A DNA stretch of 16,527 nt from Candidatus Bathyarchaeota archaeon (GTDB lineage Archaea; Thermoproteota; Bathyarchaeia; TCS64; B23): contig JAPDJB010000123.1 in the NCBI GenBank assembly GCA_029259285.1, positions 1 to 16,527 on the forward strand, read 5' to 3'. Below, piece after piece: positions 7,448-14,337 of this stretch (position 1 is its first letter; every line of letters begins with the position of its first letter). Under the pieces are notes generated by a model. That model had not been told where the DNA came from, made no database searches, and saw nothing but the letters and a program-made list of their open reading frames with translations. Both the position numbers and the translations under genes were made by a program.

Positions 7448-8569
7448 ATGGAGATGGTTAGAGAGCTTAGCCGTGAGGATTTAATGGACTTCATCTATGG
7501 AGCTGACATATATGGAACGGGTGGGGGAGGCTCGAGGAGCTGGGCCCTCCAACAGTTGGAGGAGGCTGAGGGGTATGGCTTCAGGCTTATCGACGTCGAT
7601 GAGGTTCCTGGGGATGCGGTCGTCGCCTGCCCCTACGGCGTAGGCGGAGGGGTTAGGGAGGAGGTTAGGAGGAGGCTTAGCGGTCTGCCGAGGCTCCCAC
7701 GACGTGAGGTGGTCTCCCTCGGCGTTGAGACCCTTGAGGACTTCCTGGGCAGAGAGCTATACGGCTTCGTGGCCGGTGAGCTTGGGGCTGGAAACACCTT
7801 CCTGGCGATGTATATGGCAGCCTTGACGGGGAGGTATATCGTCGATGGGGACGCCGTTGGACGCTCCGTCCCTGAGGTGGGGCACTCAACCTTCAACCTC
7901 CTCGGCATCGACATCACGCCCTACGTCGTCGTCTCACCCTTCGGAGACGTCCTCATAGTCGCCAGGGTTCTCAACGACTCCAGGGCTGAGGACATCGACC
8001 GCTATATGGCCGTGGCCTCTGGGGGTGGAGTCACCGTCATAGACCATCCAATTGAGGGGTGGAGGCTGAGGGGGGCGATAGTTGAGGGAACAATCTCTAA
8101 GAGCATGGAGGTGGGTAGGGCGCTGAGGAGGGCTGGGGAGGAGCATAGAGACCCCGTTGAGGCTGTTGTGGAGGCCACAGGTGGAGCCGTCATCTTCAGA
8201 GGCGTCGTGGAGATGTTTAGACGTGAGGGGCGGGAAGGCTTCCTATGGGGTGAGACCCATATAAGAGGCGTGGGAGAATACGCCGGTAGACGGATGAGGA
8301 TATGGTTTAAGAATGAGAACCTCATCTCCTGGCTCGACGACAGGCCCTACGTCACCTGCCCAGACCTCATAACCATCCTCGACCCGGAGACGGGCTACGC
8401 CCTCTCAAACTTCACCGATGAGATAAACCCCGGCAGGGAGGTCGCCGTCATCGCCATCAAGGCTCCGGAGATATGGAGAACGGATCGAGGCTTGGAGCTC
8501 CTATCGCCGAGATACTTCAGCTTCGACATCCCCTATAGGCCGATGGAGGAGATTCTATCTGAGGCCTAA
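7448..8569 (+). CDS. DUF917-family protein (hydantoinase/desulfurase-like)
   Basis: A 373-residue protein starting with the family hallmark of DUF917: after a short helix comes DIYGTGGGGS (residues about 20-29), a glycine-rich loop. Further family-like segments are ACPYGVGGG, VAGELGAGNTFL (near 110), YIVDGDAVGRSVPE (about 130-143) and a C-terminal beta-rich part with YVTCPDLITILDPETGYAL. Related proteins include hydantoinase-associated enzymes and the S-methyl thiohydantoin desulfurase. No transmembrane segment or signal peptide is seen. The ATG at 7448 is followed by another at 7454; spacing to the TATA-like box favours 7448. The stop overlaps the FtsZ-like gene stop by 4 bases. The family call is firm, while the substrate cannot be inferred from the context. 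Confidence 0.8.
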   Translation: MEMVRELSREDLMDFIYGADIYGTGGGGSRSWALQQLEEAEGYGFRLIDVDEVPGDAVVACPYGVGGGVREEVRRRLSGLPRLPRREVVSLGVETLEDFLGRELYGFVAGELGAGNTFLAMYMAALTGRYIVDGDAVGRSVPEVGHSTFNLLGIDITPYVVVSPFGDVLIVARVLNDSRAEDIDRYMAVASGGGVTVIDHPIEGWRLRGAIVEGTISKSMEVGRALRRAGEEHRDPVEAVVEATGGAVIFRGVVEMFRREGREGFLWGETHIRGVGEYAGRRMRIWFKNENLISWLDDRPYVTCPDLITILDPETGYALSNFTDEINPGREVAVIAIKAPEIWRTDRGLELLSPRYFSFDIPYRPMEEILSEA

Positions 8570-9897
8570 AGAACCCTGATGACACCCCTCCGAGGCTCAA
8601 ATATCCATCCATTATATCTCAACTCCTCTATGATTCGGTTAAGCTCTTGTTCGCCGAGGTTGAACTCGCTTCGAAGTAGGTCTTTGAACTCCTCCTCCCT
8701 GAAGCTCTGTCCGCTGAGGCCTCCGACGAAGTCGAGGATGCTCCTCTTCTCGCTTATCGGCATAGCCGTCGACGGCGGAGTCGGCTCAACAACCCTCGGG
8801 GCCTCCAGGGGTTTCTCAACGGCCTCAAGCTCCTCAAACTCGAAGAGGCCTCGACGCTTGCGCATTCGACGCTCCTCAACGGCTTCGAGGTGGCGTTGGT
8901 ATTCCCTCCTCGCCAATTCGTATAGGCTTCGGATTTTACCCGGTATGTCGAGGCCTACGAGGACGCCTACTATGGAGACCCAGGGTGAACGCTCTATGGG
9001 GTATATGCCAAGAACGACGTCTCTCCCTATGAGGGTGTCCTTGAAGCAGCGTCTCACCCTGTCAACCTGGAGCGTCGTGAAGAGATGGCTGGGGCCTTCG
9101 ATGCCGAAGATGGCTCCGACAGCCGTCTTTGTGTCGACGTCGGCGAAGAGGCTGCTATTCCAGGTGTCCACCAGCGTCGATGATAGGTCTTCAACCTCAT
9201 CTGATCTGGCTTTATAGTTGGAGAGGGTTGCGAAGCCCTCATAGCGGAAGATCGTCGAAAGCTCCGACTCATCTATGCGGTCAGCCCTACTCGGCATGTG
9301 AGCCAAATCGACGAGGTCGAGGAAGGTCTCAACGACGACTCGGTTCACAGCCTCATAGGCCTCGGTGAGCGTCTTATGGGGATAGTGGGCCACGATCTTG
9401 TCGTTATCTATGCAGATCAAGGCCTTCAGGGCTTCCTGCCTGTAGAGGAGGTCTAGGCCTCTAACCGCGTTGATCTTCGTCTTAACGCTCTCCCTCTCGA
9501 AGGGCAGGGTGGCGATGGCGATGCACTCTCCACCGAGGTCTCCGATGATCTCAGCCACTATGGGGGCGATCCCAGAGCCTGAGCCTCCTCCTTCTCCTAG
9601 GGTCAACAGAACAATATCCGTGTCTGGGGCCAGCAGCCTCCGGATCAGCTCCTCTATATGGCCTCGGGCCTCTATCGCCGCCCTCCGGCCCTCCTCCCAG
9701 TCCCTGGCCGCCCCCCTCCCAGAGCCTATGCAGAGCTTATTCCCCTCTGGGATGTTCGTATGCGTCAATAGGTCGGCCTTATCTGTGTTGATGGCGCAGA
9801 CATCGACGATGACCCCCTTCCTCGCCTTCGCTAGACCCTTGAAGGAATTTGCGATCTTACCGCCGCAGTGCCCCAATCCTATTGTGAGAAACCTCAT
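8566..9897 (-). CDS. FtsZ/CetZ-like tubulin-superfamily GTPase with C-terminal winged-helix-like domain
   Basis: From the ATG at 9897 the protein has 443 residues. The N-terminal ~320 form a tubulin/FtsZ GTPase. It has loop T1 LGHCGGKIANSF, AINTDKADL, T3 GSGRGAARDWEEGRRAA, signature T4 GEGGGSGSGIAP (FtsZ and CetZ have GGGTGTG/SG), T5 LPFERE and nucleotide-contacting IDNDK. The T7/H8 catalytic loop reads ADRIDESELSTIF: FtsZ's NxDxxD becomes RIDESE, keeping acidic residues at both catalytic positions but losing the Asn. A charged linker (about 325-390) leads to a predicted winged helix at about 398-443 (two helices, then IFEPRRGVIRVL as the wing). A TATA-like box (9921-9930) lies 28 bases before this ATG, supporting it over the TTG at 9903. 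It could act in division, cell shape or DNA segregation. Confidence 0.82.
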   Translation of the reverse strand: MRFLTIGLGHCGGKIANSFKGLAKARKGVIVDVCAINTDKADLLTHTNIPEGNKLCIGSGRGAARDWEEGRRAAIEARGHIEELIRRLLAPDTDIVLLTLGEGGGSGSGIAPIVAEIIGDLGGECIAIATLPFERESVKTKINAVRGLDLLYRQEALKALICIDNDKIVAHYPHKTLTEAYEAVNRVVVETFLDLVDLAHMPSRADRIDESELSTIFRYEGFATLSNYKARSDEVEDLSSTLVDTWNSSLFADVDTKTAVGAIFGIEGPSHLFTTLQVDRVRRCFKDTLIGRDVVLGIYPIERSPWVSIVGVLVGLDIPGKIRSLYELARREYQRHLEAVEERRMRKRRGLFEFEELEAVEKPLEAPRVVEPTPPSTAMPISEKRSILDFVGGLSGQSFREEEFKDLLRSEFNLGEQELNRIIEELRYNGWIFEPRRGVIRVL

Positions 9898-9920
9898 GCT
9901 CAAGTTATGAGGGGGGATGA

Positions 9921-9930
9921 GAATTAAAAA
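9921..9930 (-). promoter_or_regulatory. TATA-like box of the FtsZ/CetZ-like gene
   Basis: Minus-strand TTTTTAATTC is centred about 28 bases upstream of the ATG at 9897. The spacing predicts a leaderless mRNA beginning at that ATG and decides between it and the upstream TTG. Confidence 0.5.
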
Positions 9931-9964
9931 GTATCATCACCAAGCCGCATCGTCGGCGGGACAG

Positions 9965-10498
9965 CTATCTACGCCTCTCCACCTCCCTCAACTCAAGCTT
10001 CCTGAAGAGTCTTCGAAGCTGCCTCTTCATCCGTCTACCATCCCTGCTTAAGCCGAGGTAATCGGCGAACTCGGGCGTCGTCCTCACGATGATCCTACGG
10101 CCATGGCGCTCACGTGTTATCAGCCCCATCTCCTCCAGCAGCCGTAGATGCCGATAGACGTGGCTTCCCCGAGCCTCCACGATACGCCTCTGCTCTATCG
10201 GCTGATAGAGGGCGATGAAGGACAACGTCCTTAGAGGCCCCCGCGTCAATAGGGGCTTAGGGCTGAATCTCTTAGCAACCCTAGAATACTCAGCCCTCAA
10301 CTGCAGCACGGCTCTACCCCCAGGGAGAAGCTTAACCTCCAGCGGGCTTCCAGATCTTTGATACTCCTCAGACAGCCTCCTGATGAGGTCTGCCACCTCC
10401 CCCTCCGAGTCAAGCTTCAGGTATTCACAGAGTTCAGTTAAGGTCAGCGGTCTACCAGCCGCATATAGGAGGGCCTCCAGCTCTGCAAGCTTACTCAT
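9965..10498 (-). CDS. scpB: Segregation and condensation protein B (ScpB-like)
   Basis: A 177-residue protein with two winged-helix domains, the architecture of ScpB, the kleisin-associated partner of SMC. It opens with SKLAELEALLYAAGRPLTLTELCEYL, the family's N-terminal signature. The second domain includes LLTRGPLRTLSFIALYQPIEQRRIVEARGSHVYRHLRLLEEMGLI, matching the usual 'ALRTLAIIAY..PI' region. The tail is strongly basic (RRMKRQLRRLFRKLELREVERRR), which may bind DNA or partners. The ATG overlaps the purD stop as ATGA, so the two are translationally coupled. No scpA or smc lies next to it here, unlike many genomes. The assignment to ScpB rather than a generic wHTH regulator is good but rests on motif recognition. 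Confidence 0.83.
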   Translation of the reverse strand: MSKLAELEALLYAAGRPLTLTELCEYLKLDSEGEVADLIRRLSEEYQRSGSPLEVKLLPGGRAVLQLRAEYSRVAKRFSPKPLLTRGPLRTLSFIALYQPIEQRRIVEARGSHVYRHLRLLEEMGLITRERHGRRIIVRTTPEFADYLGLSRDGRRMKRQLRRLFRKLELREVERRR

Positions 10499-11907
10499 CG
10501 AAGACCCCTCAAAGCCTCCATATGCCTTATGCTCCGCTCGATATGCTCCCTGGAGGCTATGTCGCCTCTATGCCATAATGCCCCACCCCTTATGGCCTTG
10601 ATGCCCTCTAGGCTGATTCGCCTCGCCTCCTCTATGGAGTCGCCGATGCCGACGACGCAGACGGCTCTCGACCTGAGGGCGTAGACCTCGCTGTCTCGGA
10701 GTTCCATAGAAGCTGGATAGATCCTCATCCGGTCGCCGTATCGCTCCATCAGCCGATAGGCCTCTGAGAGGTCTATGGGGCCGCCGACCTCCCCACGTCT
10801 AACCCGTTCTGGGTAGACCTCCTCGAAGCCGCCGTAGCTGGGTGGAACCTTATAGATGACCACGGAGGCCTTATGCTCCACCTCCACCCTGGTTAGGTTG
10901 CCCTCCAGCATCCGGTAGCAGACATCGACGAAGTCATCCTTCAGCAGGGGGAGTATATTGATGATCTCTGGGTCTCCAGGCCTGCTGTTATTCTCCAGTA
11001 TCTTCGGCCCCTCAGCCGTATGGATGAAGGCGACGTAGAAGGGTATTCCGAGGAGCTCGGGGTTTCTATCCTCGCCTCGTAGATGCCTGAAGAGTCTCTC
11101 GACGAGCCTTCGCTCCTGCTCCCAATCCTCAGGGGTCATGTAGGGGAGGGTGTCCCCCACATCCTTATAGGAGCCCATCCCACCGGTGTTTGGGCCTCTA
11201 TCACCGTCGAAGGCTCGCTTATAGTCTCTGGTCTCAGGAAGCGGAACGAGGCGTCGACCGTCGCAGAAGGCTTGGAAGCTGGACTCCTCCCCCTCAAGCT
11301 TCTCCTCCACGATTACGGGGCCATGCCTCAAGTTGGCGTAGAAGTGCTCTAGGATCCCCTCCCGAGTTGTGAAGTGGTCTCCCCAGACGCCTACGCCCTT
11401 ACCTGCAGCCGGTGTATCGGGCTTCACCGCCACTCGGTTTTTGAGTTCATCAAGCCAGGCCTCAAGGTCTCTGCGCAGGGCCTCGTCGCTTGGATATTCA
11501 GCCCTATCGAAGACCTTGAATCGGGGATTCACCTCGGGTATGATCTCCTGGAAGAGTCTGCGCTGAGCAATCTTGCTCCCCTCCAGGGTGTATCTCTTTG
11601 TGGGGCTGATCACCGGTATGTCAAGCCTCCCCTCCAGGAGGTCTCGGATGCCGTTGATGATGGGCTTCTCAGGGCCTATGATCCCGAAATCTATTCGATG
11701 TCGATGCCTCTCAGCGAAGCGTAGAATCTTCCCCACATCCAAATCTGGGATGACGACATGCTCCTCAGCCCTCTCAACGTTGAAGGGGTTTCGCTGTTTA
11801 TCAGCTATGTAAAGCTCCACCTCGTACTCAAGGCTCCTCTTGAAGGCGTCCACCATGGCTGCGGCCCTCGCCCCATAGGAGACCACCAGAATGCCGACCC
11901 GCTCCAT
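10495..11907 (-). CDS. purD: Phosphoribosylamine-glycine ligase (GAR synthetase), divergent
   Basis: ATP-grasp enzyme of de novo purine synthesis that joins glycine to phosphoribosylamine. The 470-residue protein has FGIIGPEKPIINGIRDLL, TLEGSK, the ATP-grasp loop KPDTPAAGKGVGVW, IVEEKLEGEE, GPNTGGMGSY and the metal-binding ENNSRPGDPE. Two family motifs are altered. The N-terminal G-R-E-H-A loop reads GARAAA, losing Glu and His, and RFGDPE reads SRPGDPE. The C-terminal part (from about 350) carries a PurD-like domain ending in WHRGDI and then a charged tail. The ATG at 11907 is preferred over the TTG at 11910; a TATA-like box (11934-11941) lies about 30 bases upstream. It is co-transcribed with scpB. 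Most likely a true PurD, though a related ATP-grasp ligase cannot be excluded. Confidence 0.85.
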   Translation of the reverse strand: MERVGILVVSYGARAAAMVDAFKRSLEYEVELYIADKQRNPFNVERAEEHVVIPDLDVGKILRFAERHRHRIDFGIIGPEKPIINGIRDLLEGRLDIPVISPTKRYTLEGSKIAQRRLFQEIIPEVNPRFKVFDRAEYPSDEALRRDLEAWLDELKNRVAVKPDTPAAGKGVGVWGDHFTTREGILEHFYANLRHGPVIVEEKLEGEESSFQAFCDGRRLVPLPETRDYKRAFDGDRGPNTGGMGSYKDVGDTLPYMTPEDWEQERRLVERLFRHLRGEDRNPELLGIPFYVAFIHTAEGPKILENNSRPGDPEIINILPLLKDDFVDVCYRMLEGNLTRVEVEHKASVVIYKVPPSYGGFEEVYPERVRRGEVGGPIDLSEAYRLMERYGDRMRIYPASMELRDSEVYALRSRAVCVVGIGDSIEEARRISLEGIKAIRGGALWHRGDIASREHIERSIRHMEALRGLR

Positions 11908-11933
11908 CAAAACATTATGGTCTAGACCTATGC

Positions 11934-11941
11934 CTTTAAAC
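11934..11941 (-). promoter_or_regulatory. TATA-like box upstream of purD-scpB
   Basis: Minus-strand GTTTAAAG is centred about 30 bases before the purD ATG at 11907, giving a predicted start of transcription within about five bases of the ATG. Confidence 0.4.
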
Positions 11942-11995
11942 TTCCGAGCTGGATCATAGTAGTCTCAAGGCCCATAGGACGAGGCGGGAGAGCTT

Positions 11996-12167
11996 CTAAA
12001 GATGGTAGGTGGATGCGTGGTAGCATCTCTTAGATGAGTGAAACAGTCCCTTCCTCCTCAGCTCCCCTATGATTCTGGAGACCTCCCGCTTTCTAGACCG
12101 TCATCTTAGCCCTCAGCGGCTTACCCGCCCTTCTCATAGCCTCCAGGACAAGCTCCTCGTGACCTAG
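11996..12167 (-). pseudogene. Broken small winged-helix transcription regulator
   Basis: Two minus-strand reading frames, out of phase by one base, together spell most of a small archaeal winged-helix protein. The first (12167 to 12093) reads LGHEELVLEAMRRAGKPLRAK and then meets a stop after MTV. The second (12091 to 11996) reads KREVSRIIGELRRKGLFHSS followed by KRCYHAST and a stop. Between the halves about five codons, expected to hold the 'DIAE..G' turn, are missing, and no start codon lies in frame at the 5' end. Small archaeal winged-helix proteins often end with a KRCYYAP-like wing, as here. A TATA-like element lies just upstream, so the ancestral promoter may remain. This looks like a deletion-frameshift relic; sequencing error is an alternative, but the missing residues argue against a single base error. 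Confidence 0.6.
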
Positions 12168-12172
12168 GAAAC

Positions 12173-12187
12173 CCTTTTTATAGCTTA
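12173..12187. promoter_or_regulatory. Divergent TATA element between the HAD gene and the winged-helix relic
   Basis: The plus strand reads CCTTTTTATAGCTTA and the minus strand TAAGCTATAAAAAGG, a canonical archaeal TATA box. It is centred about 28 bases before the ATG at 12209, giving a leaderless start for the HAD gene. On the other strand it would drive the decayed regulator. Confidence 0.55.
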
Positions 12188-12208
12188 AGGCTTCACATAG
12201 AACCCCAA

Positions 12209-12928
12209 ATGATCAAGGCCATCCTCCTCGACTGCTGGGGAACCATCCTCCATGCGCCGAGTCTGATGACGAGGGATTCAGCCATAGAGGCCTTCCATAG
12301 AACCCTCCGAGAGCTGGGCTATGAAGCTGACTTCAAAAATTTCCGAGAGGCATATCTCAGGGAGGCTGAGCGCCAACATAGGGAGGCCGACAGCGACTAT
12401 AGGGAGCTGGACTACGTTGAGAGGCTGAGGAGGGTTCTCGAAGCCATAGGCCTTGAGGAAGATGCGAAGAGGCTGGCTGAGGAGATCTGGAGGCGCTACC
12501 TCGACGAATGGCCGAGGCAGAGCAGATTAGACCCAGAGGCTCCAAGGCTTCTGAGAAGGCTGCGAGAGGCCTATAAGCTGGCGCTGGTGACAAACTTCCC
12601 AGACCTACCCACAGCCCATAGGGTGTTTGACACCCTCAACCTCTGGGAATACTTCGACGCCATACTCGTCTCAGCCGAGGTGGGATACAGGAAGCCAAGC
12701 CCCATCATCTTCCAGAAGGCCCTTGAAAGGCTGGGGGTGAAGCCCCAGGAGGCCGTTATGGTGGGAGACACCCTTGAGGCCGACGTAGAGGGGGCGAGGA
12801 AACTCGGCGTAAAAACCATCCTCATAGACCCAGAGAGGGCGAGGAAGGGAGAGAGCCTAAAGGGAGTTGACGCCATCATCGGATCTTTAAGAGAATTGGA
12901 GGGGGTTCTGGAGGAGGTAATTGGATAA
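12209..12928 (+). CDS. HAD-superfamily hydrolase (haloacid-dehalogenase type)
   Basis: A 239-residue cytosolic HAD protein with a helical cap. Motif I is LLDCWGT with nucleophile Asp8; the usual second Asp (DxD) is Trp10, a pattern seen in dehalogenase-like rather than phosphatase-like members. Motif II is LVTN (Thr128), motif III is the Lys of RKPSP (Lys162) and motif IV is GDTLEAD (Asp187, Asp192). The cap spans about residues 18-100 and is unusually rich in Arg and Glu. It is probably leaderless (TATA-like element at 12173-12187). Loss of the second Asp makes a standard phosphatase role less certain. The neighbours on either side are decaying genes and do not suggest a substrate. Confidence 0.78.
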   Translation: MIKAILLDCWGTILHAPSLMTRDSAIEAFHRTLRELGYEADFKNFREAYLREAERQHREADSDYRELDYVERLRRVLEAIGLEEDAKRLAEEIWRRYLDEWPRQSRLDPEAPRLLRRLREAYKLALVTNFPDLPTAHRVFDTLNLWEYFDAILVSAEVGYRKPSPIIFQKALERLGVKPQEAVMVGDTLEADVEGARKLGVKTILIDPERARKGESLKGVDAIIGSLRELEGVLEEVIG

Positions 12929-12954
12929 AGGGTTTAAGTGATGATGGTGTAAAG

Positions 12955-13170
12955 ATGGGTGTGGAGCTCTCAGAGATCATGGAGAGATTGAGAATGGGTG
13001 TAAGGGAGGGAGCTCACCCCTCGCAGGTGGAGGGAGTCCTAGAGATGCTTAGAGAGTTGACGGAGGGATGTGAGACCCCTTCACTTGAGAGGATTAGAGA
13101 CATCACATCGAAGCTCCCTATCTCGACGACGGAGACTATCAGGGAGCTGAGGAATAGAGAGCTGGTTTAG
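12955..13170 (+). CDS. Small protein, probable antitoxin of a decayed VapBC pair
   Basis: A 71-residue, mostly helical and acidic/basic protein starting 26 bases after the HAD stop. No clear AbrB or ribbon-helix-helix signature can be read; the C-terminal half contains SLERIRDITSKLPISTTETI. Its main support is context: its TAG is followed directly by an ATG that opens an unmistakable VapC N-terminus (see the remnant at 13171). Small genes fused stop-to-start with vapC are normally the antitoxin. A TATA-like GGGTTTAAGTG about 22 bases upstream suggests its own promoter. With the toxin broken, this gene may be a leftover or a regulator of other VapC proteins. Confidence 0.55.
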   Translation: MGVELSEIMERLRMGVREGAHPSQVEGVLEMLRELTEGCETPSLERIRDITSKLPISTTETIRELRNRELV

Positions 13171-13279
13171 ATGCTATACATAGATACCTCAGCCCTACTC
13201 AAATTCTATAAACCCGCATCTCAGAAGAGGCGTTGAAGGCGAGGGTATAGAGGTTATAGACCCAGAGGAGCAGGCCTAA
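13171..13279 (+). pseudogene. vapC: Collapsed vapC (PIN-domain toxin ribonuclease) remnant
   Basis: The first frame (13171-13236) reads MLYIDTSALLKFYKPASQKRR and stops. MxYIDTSALLKFY is the N-terminal strand and first catalytic Asp of VapC toxins. A second frame (13232-13279), shifted by one base, reads VEGEGIEVIDPEEQA and stops, matching the usual C-terminal strand of VapC (EGIEVIDPE). About 100 middle residues, including the remaining catalytic acids, are gone, so the gene is an internal deletion with a frameshift and cannot encode an active nuclease. Confidence 0.75.
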
Positions 13280-13326
13280 CGGAGGCTTTAACCTCCGGAA
13301 CCCCAATAACTAAGATTGGTGAGGAT

Positions 13327-14337
13327 TTGACCCTGGGTATATGGCGCTTCTCAGACCGCCTCCCACCCGTCCCCGAGGATTGTAGGGTGACCCTCGGCGA
13401 GAGTGACACCCCCCTAATAAGGCTGAGGGGACTCGACATCTGGGTTAAGGTCGACTATGTGAATCCCACGGGGAGCTTCAAGGATCGAGGTGTCGCCTAC
13501 CTAGTCTCAAAGCTGCTGGAGGAGGGTGTTGAACGGGTCGTCATCGACTCCTCGGGGAACGCCGCCGTCTCAACGGCGGCCTACTGCTCCAGAGCCGGCA
13601 TCGGGCATTTGGCTGTGATGCCTCAATATTCGCATAGGGAGAAGAAGGCTGAGGTTCTATGGCATGGCTCCCGCATCGTCGAGGCCCCCGACAGGGATTC
13701 AGCTCGGCTTTACGCCCGCAGGATCGCGGAGGAGCTTGGCATCAGATACATCGGCTTCGCCCTTGAACCCTATGCGGTTCCAGGGTTTGAAACCGTCGTC
13801 TACGAGATCGAGGAGGAGCTGCATCCAGATGCCGTCTTCATCCCAACTGGAAGCGCGACAAACCTCGTCGCCATAGGCAGAGCCTATTTGAAGATGGAGG
13901 GGCAGGGTGAGATCGAAGGCCTACCACAGCTCCACTGCGTCCAGTCGGCGGCCTGCGCACCCATAGCCGGCGAGTTCGTCGACTATAAGCCGATAGATTC
14001 GACGATGGCTGAGGGCGTCATCGTTCCGCACACCGAACGTAAGGAGGAGGCGGTGAGACTCATAGAGGAGACCGGTGGAACGGGATGGGTCGTCGACGAT
14101 GATGAGGTCTATAGGGCCTTGGAGCTTCTAGCCCTGAACGGAGTCTATGCCTCCCCGACTGGGGCTGTCGCCGTGGCTGGAGCCTTGAAGGCCGATTTGA
14201 GGGGGAGGCGCATCGTCTGTATCGTCACCGGAAGCGGCTTGAAGGCAAACCTGATGCCGAGGGGCTTCGAGGATCGAATCCTCAGGATCGGCGATGAGGG
14301 GGAGTTGGAGAGGCTTATCGAGGAGCATCGGCTCTAA
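13327..14337 (+). CDS. Threonine-synthase-family PLP enzyme, short form
   Basis: A 336-residue fold-type II PLP enzyme. The cofactor lysine is Lys52 in NPTGSFKDRG, the signature of threonine synthase and related dehydratases. SSGNAAVSTAAY supplies the Asn/Gly pyridine-binding loop, IPTGSATN the phosphate cup, and VTGSGLKAN closes the C-terminal domain. GIWRFSDRLPPVPED and VTLGESDTPLIRL match the N-terminus of threonine synthase, but the zinc-ribbon found in many archaeal forms is missing. No ATG lies in frame upstream of a stop at 13234, so the TTG at 13327, just after GGTGAGGA, is taken as the start. The last 23 bases overlap the end of the PhnA-like gene on the other strand. Threonine synthase is likely; threonine dehydratase or cysteine synthase-like roles are alternatives. 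Confidence 0.82.
   Translation: MTLGIWRFSDRLPPVPEDCRVTLGESDTPLIRLRGLDIWVKVDYVNPTGSFKDRGVAYLVSKLLEEGVERVVIDSSGNAAVSTAAYCSRAGIGHLAVMPQYSHREKKAEVLWHGSRIVEAPDRDSARLYARRIAEELGIRYIGFALEPYAVPGFETVVYEIEEELHPDAVFIPTGSATNLVAIGRAYLKMEGQGEIEGLPQLHCVQSAACAPIAGEFVDYKPIDSTMAEGVIVPHTERKEEAVRLIEETGGTGWVVDDDEVYRALELLALNGVYASPTGAVAVAGALKADLRGRRIVCIVTGSGLKANLMPRGFEDRILRIGDEGELERLIEEHRL

Noticed and set aside
8579..9217. A 212-codon plus-strand frame antisense to the FtsZ/CetZ-like gene
   Set aside because: Ser/Arg-rich composition, no recognisable motif, and the opposite strand has clear GTPase motifs throughout.
12955..13170. Reading the small gene as a ribbon-helix-helix or AbrB-type VapB
   Set aside because: Neither signature can be seen; only the context supports an antitoxin role, so no gene symbol was given.
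13281..13297. Hairpin GGAGG...CCTCC before the threonine-synthase-like gene
   Set aside because: The short stem lies in the vapC scar and has no T run or known regulatory context; likely chance.
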